Below are positions 17,194-25,094 of a DNA stretch of 64,000 bases, piece by piece; the first letter of the stretch is position 1; the number at the start of each line of letters is the position of its first letter. Made by a program: the position numbers and the translations under genes. Under the pieces are notes generated by a model, which was given only the letters and a program-made list of their open reading frames with translations, was not told where the DNA came from and searched no databases. Origin of the DNA: JAWKWH01 sp041397625. Its GTDB lineage: Bacteria; Pseudomonadota; Alphaproteobacteria; Rhizobiales; Rhizobiaceae. Where the stretch lies: contig JAWKWH010000001.1 of the NCBI GenBank assembly GCA_041397625.1, forward strand, positions 620,001 to 684,000. The letters are read 5' to 3'.

Positions 17194-17664
17194 ATGCGCC
17201 TTTCGCGGTTCAACCTGATCGTTGCGGCATTTGCGGGAGTGGCGGTCGCATCGCCGTTGCATGCCGAGCCGGTCGCGCCCGACGCGGTCAAGTTCGAGGA
17301 CGGCACGGTGGCGATATCGCTCACCGGCGCCCCGGGCAACGCCGAGGAAGGCGCAAGCGTCTTCAAGAACAGGAAACTTGGCAACTGCCTCGCCTGTCAT
17401 GCCAACTCCGACCAGGAAAACGAGCTTTTCCACGGTGAGGTCGGGCCGCCGCTCGACGGCGTGGGCAGCCGCTGGGAGGAAGGCGAAATCCGTGCGATCG
17501 TGGTCAACTCCAAGCAGGTTTTTGGCGAGGAAACCGTCATGCCGGGCTTCTACAGTCTCGATGTCGGCAAGAACGTTCGCGAGGACCTCGTCGGCAAGAC
17601 GATCCTCACCGCCGAGCAGGTCGAGGACGTGGTGGCGTATCTGACGACCCTGAAGGACGAATAA
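17194..17664 (+). CDS. soxX: Cytochrome c SoxX
   Basis: A 156-residue periplasmic monohaem cytochrome. It has a signal peptide (to about A24), one haem-c site C65-L-A-C68-H69 and M116 (VMPGFYS) as the sixth ligand. It forms the SoxXA complex that couples thiosulfate oxidatively to the SoxY cysteine and accepts the electrons. The ATG at 17194 follows GGAGGAG; the longer frame to 17119 would extend over the promoter and delay the signal peptide. Confidence 0.95.
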   Translation: MRLSRFNLIVAAFAGVAVASPLHAEPVAPDAVKFEDGTVAISLTGAPGNAEEGASVFKNRKLGNCLACHANSDQENELFHGEVGPPLDGVGSRWEEGEIRAIVVNSKQVFGEETVMPGFYSLDVGKNVREDLVGKTILTAEQVEDVVAYLTTLKDE

Positions 17665-17689
17665 CAGGTTTGCAGCGAGGAGAATTCGC

Positions 17690-18145
17690 ATGAACATGAA
17701 CCGACGCGATGCCCTTGCCCTTGGCGCGGGAGCGGCCGCTTTCGCTCTGACCGGCCTTGCGGGCGGCCAGGCATTCGCCAGCGCCGAAGACGTCGACAAG
17801 AAGCTGATGGAGATCGCCGGCGGTTCCATGCCCGAAATGGGCAAGGTGATGCTGGCGACGCCGGAGATCGCCGAGAACGGCAACACCGTGCCGGTGTCGG
17901 TCAGCGTCGAGAGCGCCATGGCCGGGGGCGACATGGTGGAATCGATCACGCTTTATGCCGACGGCAATCCCAATCCCGAGGTGGTCACATTCCATTTCAC
18001 CGCCCTCAGCGGCGCGGCGCAGGCAAATACCCGCATGCGGCTTGCCAAGACGCAGAACGTGGTTGCGGTCGCCAAGATGGCCGACGGTTCCACCTATATG
18101 GACAAGAAGCAGGTCAAGGTGACCATCGGCGGCTGCGGCGGCTGA
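17690..18145 (+). CDS. soxY: Sulfur carrier subunit SoxY
   Basis: A 151-residue carrier protein ending in the conserved GGCGG, with C149 as the swinging-arm cysteine that holds the sulfur substrate. The N-terminus NRRDALALGAGAAAFALTG is a twin-arginine type export signal, which would bring SoxZ across with it. AGGAG precedes the start. soxZ begins 19 bp downstream. Confidence 0.96.
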   Translation: MNMNRRDALALGAGAAAFALTGLAGGQAFASAEDVDKKLMEIAGGSMPEMGKVMLATPEIAENGNTVPVSVSVESAMAGGDMVESITLYADGNPNPEVVTFHFTALSGAAQANTRMRLAKTQNVVAVAKMADGSTYMDKKQVKVTIGGCGG

Positions 18146-18164
18146 TCGGCAGGAGAAAACGGCA

Positions 18165-18488
18165 ATGGCATCCAAACCAAGGGTCAAGGTACCCAAGAAG
18201 GCGGCGCCCGGCGAGGTGATCACCATCAAGACGTTGATCAACCACAAGATGGAGTCCGGTCAGCGCAAGGACGGCGACGGCAACCTCATACCGCGGATGA
18301 TCATCAACAAGTTCACCGCCGAGTTCAACGGCCAGCCGGTTTTCTCGGCCGACATGCACGGCGCGATCTCCGCCAATCCCTATATGGAGTTCACCGCCAA
18401 GGTAGAACAGAGCGGTACCTTCAAGTTCACCTGGGTTGACGATGAGGGCAGTGTTTACACGACCGAGAGCGAGATAACGGTCGGCTGA
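18165..18488 (+). CDS. soxZ: SoxZ, partner of SoxY
   Basis: A 107-residue all-beta protein with no signal peptide, as usual, since it is exported bound to SoxY. The segments PKKAAPGEVITIKTLINHKM and FTWVDDEGSVY match SoxZ. The SoxYZ dimer presents SoxY's carrier cysteine to SoxXA, SoxB and SoxCD. AGGAG lies before the ATG. Confidence 0.95.
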   Translation: MASKPRVKVPKKAAPGEVITIKTLINHKMESGQRKDGDGNLIPRMIINKFTAEFNGQPVFSADMHGAISANPYMEFTAKVEQSGTFKFTWVDDEGSVYTTESEITVG

Positions 18489-18540
18489 GCGCGGGACCGG
18501 CGTTTCGCCGGGTGCCGCGCAATATTGTGGAGGAGAGAAC

Positions 18541-19398
18541 GTGAGAAAAGCACTTATGCTGTCCGCCTTCGGCGCGGTTCTCGCTGCCGGCCTCGCCGGC
18601 TATGCCGGCGCCGAGCCGGTCGACGAGAAGCTGGTGATCGACGGCGAGATCGAGATGATCACCAAGGCGCCGGCGCCGGAAGGTCATCCGTTCGACGAGG
18701 TGCTCTCGGGCTGGCTTTTCAGGACGGTCGAGACCCGCGCGCTCGAAGCCGACACGTTCCAGAATCCCGGCATGCTGCGCGTCGAGGAAGGCGAGGCGAT
18801 CTGGAACACGGTGGAGGGTACCGAGGGCAAGTCGTGCGCAAGCTGCCATGGCGAGGCGGCCGACAGCATGAAGGACATCGGCGCGCACTATCCCAAGTGG
18901 GATCCGGATGCGGCGCGGCCGATCAACATCGAGCTGCAGATCAACAAGTGCCGTACCGAGCGCATGGGCGCCGAGGCCTACAAGTTTGACAAGGGTGGCC
19001 AGAAGCCGTTGACGGCCTACATCAAGCACCAGTCGCTCGGCACGCCTGTCGCGATCGATCTTTCCAAGGGCGAGATGCAGAGCTGGTGGGACAAGGGCAA
19101 GGAACTCTACTACACCCGCTTCGGCCAGTTGAACCTCTCTTGCGCATCCTGCCATGAGCTCAACAGCGGCAAGTTCATCCGCGCCGACCATCTGAGCCAG
19201 GGCCAGGTGAACGGATTTCCAACCTACCGGCTGAAGCAGGCCGATCTCGTGTCGCTGCACAATCGTTTCCGCGGCTGCATCCGCGACACGCGCGCCGAGT
19301 TTCCGGCAGCGTTCTCCGACGAGCTGATGGCGCTCGAGGTCTATGTGACCTGGCGCGGCAGCGGCCTGTCGGTCGAGACCCCGGCGGTGCGCCAATAG
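18541..19398 (+). CDS. soxA: Dihaem cytochrome c SoxA
   Basis: A 285-residue catalytic subunit of SoxXA. It starts at a GTG preceded by GGAGGAG and has a signal peptide to about A24. Both haem sites are present, C99-x-x-C102-H103 and C201-x-x-C204-H205, each with its distal cysteine ligand, C137 (NKCRTE) and C246 (RGCIRD). C246 is expected to be the cysteine that turns over as a persulfide during coupling of thiosulfate to SoxY. Many SoxA proteins have lost the first haem; this one keeps it. Confidence 0.93.
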   Translation: MRKALMLSAFGAVLAAGLAGYAGAEPVDEKLVIDGEIEMITKAPAPEGHPFDEVLSGWLFRTVETRALEADTFQNPGMLRVEEGEAIWNTVEGTEGKSCASCHGEAADSMKDIGAHYPKWDPDAARPINIELQINKCRTERMGAEAYKFDKGGQKPLTAYIKHQSLGTPVAIDLSKGEMQSWWDKGKELYYTRFGQLNLSCASCHELNSGKFIRADHLSQGQVNGFPTYRLKQADLVSLHNRFRGCIRDTRAEFPAAFSDELMALEVYVTWRGSGLSVETPAVRQ

Positions 19399-19510
19399 GC
19401 CTGATCCGGCGGCCGGGCGGCCGCCGACCTGACGAAATGAAACGGTCCGGCGGGCGGGAACGCGTCTCCGCCCGATACCGGCGGGCTTTGCGAAAAATGA
19501 GCTGACGACG

Positions 19511-21214
19511 ATGTTCTCACGCCGCGATTTTCTTCAGTTTGGCGCAGCAGCGGGACTGGCGGCGGGTGCGGCATCCGGCTTTGGCGGCAACCTGTCGCGC
19601 GCGCTTGCGCAGCAGCGGCTGACCCAGGACGACCTGCTGAAGTTCGACGCGAAGGGGCAGGTGACGCTGTTGCACTTCACCGACGTGCACGCGCAGCTCA
19701 AGCCGGTCTTTTTCCGCCCGCCGGACACCAACATTGGCGTCGGCGCCTTCGAAGGCATCCCGCCGCACCTCGTCGGCGAGGCCTTCCTGGAGCATTTCGG
19801 CATCCCCGCCGGATCGCCGCTCGCCTATGCCTACACCATGCTCGACTATGTCGACCTGGCGAAGAGCTACGGCCGTATGGGCGGGCTCGACCGCGTCGCC
19901 ACCATCGCCAAGGCGGTGCGGGCCGAACGCGGCGACGACAATGTACTGTTCCTCGACGGCGGCGACACCTGGCAGGGTTCCTATACCTCACTCAAGACCA
20001 ACGGCCAGGACGTCGCCGACTGCATGAAGCTGCTCAGGCCCGATGCGATGGTCGGCCATTGGGAATTCACCTTCGGCGAGGAGCGGTTGCTCGAACTCAC
20101 CGAGCAGATGGGTTATCCGTTCCTGGCCTCCAACATCGTCGACAGCGAGTGGGAAGAGCCGGTCTTCGAAAGCACGGCGATGTTCGACAAGGGCGGCCGC
20201 AGGATCGCCGTGATCGGTCAGGCCATGCCCTATACGCCAATCGCCAATCCGGGCTGGATGATCCCCAACTGGTCGTTCGGGATCCGCCCCGACGTGCTGC
20301 AGAACAATGTCGATGAGGCGCGCGCCGGCGGCGCCGAGGTGGTCGTGCTTTTGTCCCACAACGGTTTCGACGTCGACCGCAAGCTCGCCTCGGTGGTCAG
20401 CGGCATCGACGTCATCCTCACCGGCCACACCCACGACGCCACGCCGGAGGCCGTCCGCATCGGCAAGACGTTGTTGTTGGCGTCGGGTTCGCACGGCAAG
20501 TTCGTCGGCCGTGTCGATCTTGAGATCGACGGCGGCGAGGTCAGGGACTTCTCCTCCAGGCTGATACCGGTCTTCGCCGATGTCATCGAGCCCGATGCCG
20601 AGATGGCGGCGAAGATCGACGCCGTGCGTGCGCCCCACGAGGCGGAGTGCAACAGGGTGATCGGCAGCACCGACGGCTTGCTCTATCGGCGCGGCAACTT
20701 CAACGGCACCTGGGACGACCTGATCTGCCAGGGCATCATGGAAGAGCGCGACACCGAGATTTCGCTGTCGCCCGGCTTCCGCTGGGGCACGACGCTGCTG
20801 CCCGGCCAGGACATCACCATCGACGATCTCTACGCCCAGACATCGATGAACTATCCGGCGGTCTACCGCCTGGAGTTCACCGGCCGGCAGCTGAAGGACA
20901 TTCTGGAGGATGTCTGCGACAATCTGTTCAACAAGGACCCGTTCCTGCAGCAGGGCGGCGACATGGTGCGCGTCGGCGGCATATCCTACGTCTGTACGCC
21001 GCGAAACGATATCGGCGGCCGCATCTCCGACATGGTGCTGCTGCGTACCGGTGAGCCGATCGACCCTGCGCGCAGCTATGTCGTCGGCGGCTGGGCGTCG
21101 GTCAACGAGGGCACCGAGGGGCCGGCGGTCTACGACCTGATGGAAAGCTACATCTCGGCCCGCGGCACCGTGAACATGATCCCCGGCCAGAGCGTCAGGA
21201 TCGACGGCATCTAG
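19511..21214 (+). CDS. soxB: Thiosulfohydrolase SoxB
   Basis: A 567-residue periplasmic dimanganese enzyme of the 5'-nucleotidase/calcineurin fold that hydrolyses the sulfone from SoxY as sulfate. A twin-arginine signal MFSRRDFLQFG opens the protein. Metal-binding segments seen are HFTDVHAQL (D58, H60), LFLDGGDTWQGS, MVGHWEFTFG and LLSHNGFDVD with GHTHDATPE. The VGHWEFTFG motif sets SoxB apart from true nucleotidases. A GC-rich hairpin (19408-19425) lies in the 112-bp gap from soxA. Confidence 0.96.
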   Translation: MFSRRDFLQFGAAAGLAAGAASGFGGNLSRALAQQRLTQDDLLKFDAKGQVTLLHFTDVHAQLKPVFFRPPDTNIGVGAFEGIPPHLVGEAFLEHFGIPAGSPLAYAYTMLDYVDLAKSYGRMGGLDRVATIAKAVRAERGDDNVLFLDGGDTWQGSYTSLKTNGQDVADCMKLLRPDAMVGHWEFTFGEERLLELTEQMGYPFLASNIVDSEWEEPVFESTAMFDKGGRRIAVIGQAMPYTPIANPGWMIPNWSFGIRPDVLQNNVDEARAGGAEVVVLLSHNGFDVDRKLASVVSGIDVILTGHTHDATPEAVRIGKTLLLASGSHGKFVGRVDLEIDGGEVRDFSSRLIPVFADVIEPDAEMAAKIDAVRAPHEAECNRVIGSTDGLLYRRGNFNGTWDDLICQGIMEERDTEISLSPGFRWGTTLLPGQDITIDDLYAQTSMNYPAVYRLEFTGRQLKDILEDVCDNLFNKDPFLQQGGDMVRVGGISYVCTPRNDIGGRISDMVLLRTGEPIDPARSYVVGGWASVNEGTEGPAVYDLMESYISARGTVNMIPGQSVRIDGI

Positions 21215-21252
21215 CGCGGTCCGGTCGGTCGGCGGCGGCGTCGGAATCGGCC

Positions 21253-21282
21253 TTGATATATATAAATATTTGAATGTAATAT
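21253..21282 (+). promoter_or_regulatory. soxC promoter with predicted SoxR operator
   Basis: An AT island before soxC holds TTGATA (21253-21258) and TGTAAT (21275-21280), spaced 16 bp, a plausible promoter. The 18-mer ATATAAATATTTGAATGT (21260-21277) sits between and over these boxes and nearly equals the site before the MBL gene. A repressor bound here would cover the promoter, so soxCD may be controlled apart from soxXYZAB. Confidence 0.6.
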
Positions 21283-21302
21283 GATCGCCAGTGGAGGAGA
21301 CC

Positions 21303-22598
21303 ATGGCGGACCAGGAAAGAGCCCAACAAAAAGCACCCGTCGATCCTGCGCGCCGGCGCCTTCTGACCGGGGCGCTGACGGCGGGCGTGGCGGCGTCGAC
21401 GATGGGAATGGGCGCGAGAGGCGCCAGGGCCGGCGGCGATCCGGCCATCACCGAGATACAGGACTGGAACCGCCATCTCGGTGAAGGCGTCGACGAGCGG
21501 CCCTACGGAACGCCGTCGAAGTTCGAGGCCCATGTGGTGCGCCGCAACGTCGCCTGGTTGACGGCCGATCCGAAATCCTCGGTCAACTTCACGCCGCTGC
21601 ACGAGCTCGACGGCATCATCACCCCCAACGGGCTCTGCTTCGAGCGCCACCATGGCGGCATTGCCGAGATCGATCCGGCCGAGCACCGGCTGATGATCAA
21701 TGGCCTTGTCGACACGCCGCTGGTCTTCACCATGGCCGACCTGATGCGCTTTCCGCGCCACAACCGCATCCACTTCCTCGAATGCGCCGCCAACTCCGGC
21801 ATGGAGTGGCGCGGCGCGCAGCTCAACGGCTGCCAGTTCACCCACGGCATGATCCACAACGTCATGTATACCGGCGTCAGGCTGGCCGACCTCTTAAACG
21901 AGGCCGGCATCGGGAGTTCGGCCAGGTGGCTGCTTGCCGAAGGCGCCGACGCCGCAGCCATGAGCCGTTCGATCCCGCTCGAAAAGGGATTGGACGACTG
22001 CCTTGTCGCCTTCAGGATGAACGGCGAGGCGCTGCGACCCGAACAGGGTTATCCGCTTCGCCTCGTCGTGCCCGGCTGGGAAGGCAATATGTGGATCAAG
22101 TGGCTGCGCCGCATCGAGGTCGGCGACGAACCGTGGCATCAGCGCGAGGAAACCTCGAAATACACCGACCTGCTCGCCGACGGCAGGGCGCGGCGGTTCA
22201 CCTGGGAGATGGACGTCAAGTCGGTCATCACCAATCCGAGCCCGCAGGCGCCGATCATCCATGGCCGCGGCCAGACCGTTCTGACCGGCCTTGCGTGGTC
22301 GGGCCGTGGCCGCATCGCCCGCGTCGACGTGTCGATCGACGGCGGCCGCAACTGGCAGACCGCCAGGCTCGACGGGCCGAGCTTCTCCCGGTCGGTGCAT
22401 CGCTTCTACCACGACTTCCAGTGGGACGGCTCGCCGCTGTTTTTGCAGTCTCGCGCCATTGACGAGTTCGGGTTTGTCCAGCCGACCAAGGACGAGTTGC
22501 GCGCCGCCCGGGGCGTCAACTCGATCTATCACAACAACGGAATTCAGACCTGGCATGTCAGGGAGGACGGAAGTGCCGAAAATGTCGAGATTTCGTAG
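21303..22598 (+). CDS. soxC: Sulfane dehydrogenase molybdenum subunit SoxC
   Basis: A 431-residue molybdenum-cofactor enzyme of the sulfite oxidase family. C161 in FLECAANSG is the molybdenum ligand, and WEGNMWIKWLRRIE belongs to the cofactor-binding core. The N-terminus ARRRLLTGALTAGV is a twin-arginine signal, fitting export of a folded cofactor protein. With SoxD it oxidises the outer sulfur on SoxY, releasing six electrons. The ATG at 21303 follows GGAGG. The 3' end overlaps soxD. Confidence 0.95.
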   Translation: MADQERAQQKAPVDPARRRLLTGALTAGVAASTMGMGARGARAGGDPAITEIQDWNRHLGEGVDERPYGTPSKFEAHVVRRNVAWLTADPKSSVNFTPLHELDGIITPNGLCFERHHGGIAEIDPAEHRLMINGLVDTPLVFTMADLMRFPRHNRIHFLECAANSGMEWRGAQLNGCQFTHGMIHNVMYTGVRLADLLNEAGIGSSARWLLAEGADAAAMSRSIPLEKGLDDCLVAFRMNGEALRPEQGYPLRLVVPGWEGNMWIKWLRRIEVGDEPWHQREETSKYTDLLADGRARRFTWEMDVKSVITNPSPQAPIIHGRGQTVLTGLAWSGRGRIARVDVSIDGGRNWQTARLDGPSFSRSVHRFYHDFQWDGSPLFLQSRAIDEFGFVQPTKDELRAARGVNSIYHNNGIQTWHVREDGSAENVEIS

Positions 22599-23670
22599 CC
22601 TCGCCTGGCTGGCGGCCGTGGCGCTCTCATGGCCGGTCTCTTCCGCGTCGGCGCAGGATGTGGATGCCGGGGCCAAGGTGTTCAAGAAATGCAAGGTCTG
22701 CCACGCCGTTGGCGACGGGGCGACGAACAGGGTCGGCCCCTTTCTCAACGACGTGTTCGGCCGCACCGCCGGCACCGTCGAGGGGTACAGATATTCCAGG
22801 GCGATGATCGCGGCCGGCGTGGACGGACTGGTCTGGAACGACGAAACAATCGGCGCCCTGGTCACCAAGCCGCGCGACTTCCTCAAGGGAACCAAGATGA
22901 CGTTTGCCGGCCTGACGAAGGAAGAGGACCGGGTCGACCTGATCGCCTATCTGAAGACCTTCTCGTCCGCCGGCGACGCGGAGGCCGAAGACGACAAGGC
23001 GGATGCGACGCCGCCGGCGTCCGACGAGGAAGGCGAGGTGGTGCTGGCCAAGGATGCCGTCATCCCGGAGCATGGCGTGTTCCATCTCGGCCGCCGCGCC
23101 GGGAACGAGGAGATCGCCGCCTGGGACATCGACATCCGCCCCGACGGCGTTGGACTGCCGAAGGGCAGGGGCACGGTCACCGAGGGCGAGGCGTTGTTTA
23201 CCGAGCGGTGCGCCATCTGCCATGGCGATTTCGGCGAGGGGCGCGACCGCTGGCCGGTGCTGGCCGGCGGCCAGGGATCGCTGACCGACGAGCGGCCGGA
23301 AAAGACCATCGGCTCCTACTGGCCGTATCTCTCGACTGTCTACGACTATGTGCGTCGCGCCATGCCGTTCGGCGATGCCCGCTCGCTCACTGACGACGAC
23401 GTCTACGCGCTGACGGCCTATCTGCTCTATCTGAACGATGTGGTGACAGACGAGGATTTCGAGTTGTCCGACGCCAATTTCGGCGACATCCGCCTGCCCA
23501 ACGAGATGGCCTTCATCGCCGACGACAGGGCTTCCGAGTCCCACTATGCCGAAAAGGCCGAACCCTGCATGAGCGATTGCATTCCCGGCGAAGCCAGGAT
23601 CACCAAACGCGCCCGTGTTCTCGACGTGACGCCCGAGGAGGAGGACGCCGGTATCGGCGCGATCGAATAG
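22573..23670 (+). CDS. soxD: Dihaem cytochrome c subunit SoxD
   Basis: A 365-residue periplasmic cytochrome with a signal peptide (ending SASAQD) and two haem-c domains: C40-x-x-C43-H44 and C213-x-x-C216-H217, joined by an acidic, low-complexity linker (about residues 133-155). It accepts electrons from SoxC. The GTG at 22573 is placed 6 bp after GGAGG; an ATG at 22582 is the alternative. Either way it overlaps the end of soxC. The C-terminal C-x-x-x-C (PCMSDC) is also seen in other SoxD proteins. Confidence 0.92.
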   Translation: MPKMSRFRSLAWLAAVALSWPVSSASAQDVDAGAKVFKKCKVCHAVGDGATNRVGPFLNDVFGRTAGTVEGYRYSRAMIAAGVDGLVWNDETIGALVTKPRDFLKGTKMTFAGLTKEEDRVDLIAYLKTFSSAGDAEAEDDKADATPPASDEEGEVVLAKDAVIPEHGVFHLGRRAGNEEIAAWDIDIRPDGVGLPKGRGTVTEGEALFTERCAICHGDFGEGRDRWPVLAGGQGSLTDERPEKTIGSYWPYLSTVYDYVRRAMPFGDARSLTDDDVYALTAYLLYLNDVVTDEDFELSDANFGDIRLPNEMAFIADDRASESHYAEKAEPCMSDCIPGEARITKRARVLDVTPEEEDAGIGAIE

Positions 23671-23682
23671 TCGGGCGAATCG

Positions 23683-24777
23683 CTATTCGGCCGGCATGAC
23701 GTGCGTATTGCGCCAGGTGCTTTTCGTGCTGTCGAGCAGCCGGTGCGTTGCCGCCGCCGCCGCGATCATCGACAACAGCGCCAGAAGCGACGCCAGCGCC
23801 AGCACCGAACCGCCGGTGAAGCCGGCGCCGATCGTGCAGCCCGCGGCCATCACGCCGCCGAGCCCCATCAGCAACCCGCCGGCAACGTAGCGCCACAGCG
23901 GCGCAGCGCCCCGGGAGGCGAAGGTCTCGACCGAGAACGAGCGACTGGCAAGCGCGGCGGCAAGCGCGCCGATCGCCGTGCCGGCGACGAAGCCCGTTTC
24001 CGCCGTCAACAGCCGCGAACTGTCGCCGTCGGTGGCAAATCCGGCGAGACCGGCAAGCGGCGCGATATAGGTCAGGCTCATCGCCTGCACCGGCTCGAAC
24101 ACCTGCTGCGACAGCGAATAAGTGAGATACCAGCCGGCCGGAATGGTGAGCCCGATCGCGACGCCGGCGGCTGAAGCTGCAAGGCCGAAACCGGCACGCA
24201 CCGACAGGACGATTGCCGCCAGCGCCAGCACCGCGCCGACGATCAAGCCCGATTGACCGGTGAAACCGGCGAGCATGGCGATATCGTTGCCGCCCGCCCA
24301 CGCCGTGGACCACAATCCGTTGACGGCAAAGCGCAGCGGCGAAGCGAAGCCCTCGATCGCCGCCCAGGCGGTGGCCGCCAGGATCGCGACCGTGACGATG
24401 GCGCGGATATTGCCCGACGCGCCGAGAACGACGAGCCGGCTGGCGCAGCCGCGCGCGAGCATCATGCCGACGCCGAACAGCGCTCCGCCGGCTGCAGCGC
24501 CGGAGAGGCTTTGCGGCGTGGCGAAGAAACGGGTCTCCGAAAGGTCGACCAGGCCCGTGGCCAGAAGCGCCTGGCTGCCGGCGAGCGCAACCGCAAACGC
24601 GATCAGCCACAGCGACAGGGTCGCGCGGTTGGTTCCGTCGACCAGCGCGATGACGGCCGAGCGCGTGCAGAAGCCGGTGCGCTGGGCGAGCATACCGAAC
24701 ACCAGGCCGATGACCATGCCGCAAACCAGCAACGTTTCGGCCTCGCCGATCAGTTCCAGCAACCAGACCAGGTCCAT
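23683..24777 (-). CDS. Second YeeE/YedE-family sulfur transporter
   Basis: A 364-residue polytopic membrane protein of the YeeE/YedE family, distinct from SoxT at 13.7-14.7 kb. The repeat motifs are QRTGFCTRSAVIALVDG, MMLARGCASRLVVLG and GGVMAAGCTIGAGFTGG, each with a cysteine thought to line the sulfur-compound path. It is convergent with soxD (12 bp between stops). Sox clusters often carry two such genes; thiosulfate uptake or sulfur export are both possible. Confidence 0.82.
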   Translation of the reverse strand: MDLVWLLELIGEAETLLVCGMVIGLVFGMLAQRTGFCTRSAVIALVDGTNRATLSLWLIAFAVALAGSQALLATGLVDLSETRFFATPQSLSGAAAGGALFGVGMMLARGCASRLVVLGASGNIRAIVTVAILAATAWAAIEGFASPLRFAVNGLWSTAWAGGNDIAMLAGFTGQSGLIVGAVLALAAIVLSVRAGFGLAASAAGVAIGLTIPAGWYLTYSLSQQVFEPVQAMSLTYIAPLAGLAGFATDGDSSRLLTAETGFVAGTAIGALAAALASRSFSVETFASRGAAPLWRYVAGGLLMGLGGVMAAGCTIGAGFTGGSVLALASLLALLSMIAAAAATHRLLDSTKSTWRNTHVMPAE

Positions 24778-25094
24778 CCGTCCGCACCTTCTTTTTAAGC
24801 AGGCGGCAATTCTAGCCTTGATGAAAGGCGCTGTTAGCGCACTGGATTGCGCCGATCGCGGCTCAGGGGAAAAATGGTTCTACGGCGGAGCGCCGGCGGC
24901 GATTATTCATCTCAATGCGCGGCGGAAAGGCGGGTGCAGGACACCGGCGAACGAAATCGTCCTGCACCCTGCAACTGCGTCGCCAGGTGATTTCATTTTG
25001 CGTTCAACGGCCTTAGGTTCGTCGTCAAAGGCGTGGCGCAACGATCTGTGTCGGACACCGGCATGGGTGAGGGGTGCAGGGGAACGACAATCGC
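24778..25094. other. 317-bp non-coding gap with a 10-bp inverted repeat
   Basis: No credible gene is seen. A perfect inverted repeat GGGTGCAGGA (24932-24941) / TCCTGCACCC (24960-24969) encloses 18 bp; there is no T-run after it, so it is not an obvious terminator. The words GGACACCGGC and GGTGCAGG recur at 25053-25062 and about 25073-25080, close to the sulfatase start. The element could be an operator or leader structure for the sulfatase gene. Confidence 0.4.

Noticed and set aside
19408..19425. Hairpin GGCGGCC / GGCCGCC between soxA and soxB as a terminator
   Set aside because: The stem is perfect (7 bp, 4-nt loop) but has no T-run, and such GC pairs are frequent by chance here; soxB has no other evident promoter.
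24932..24969. 10-bp inverted repeat as a Rho-independent terminator for the second YeeE gene
   Set aside because: That gene runs the other way and begins at 24777, so the repeat is upstream of it; there is also no T-run on either strand.
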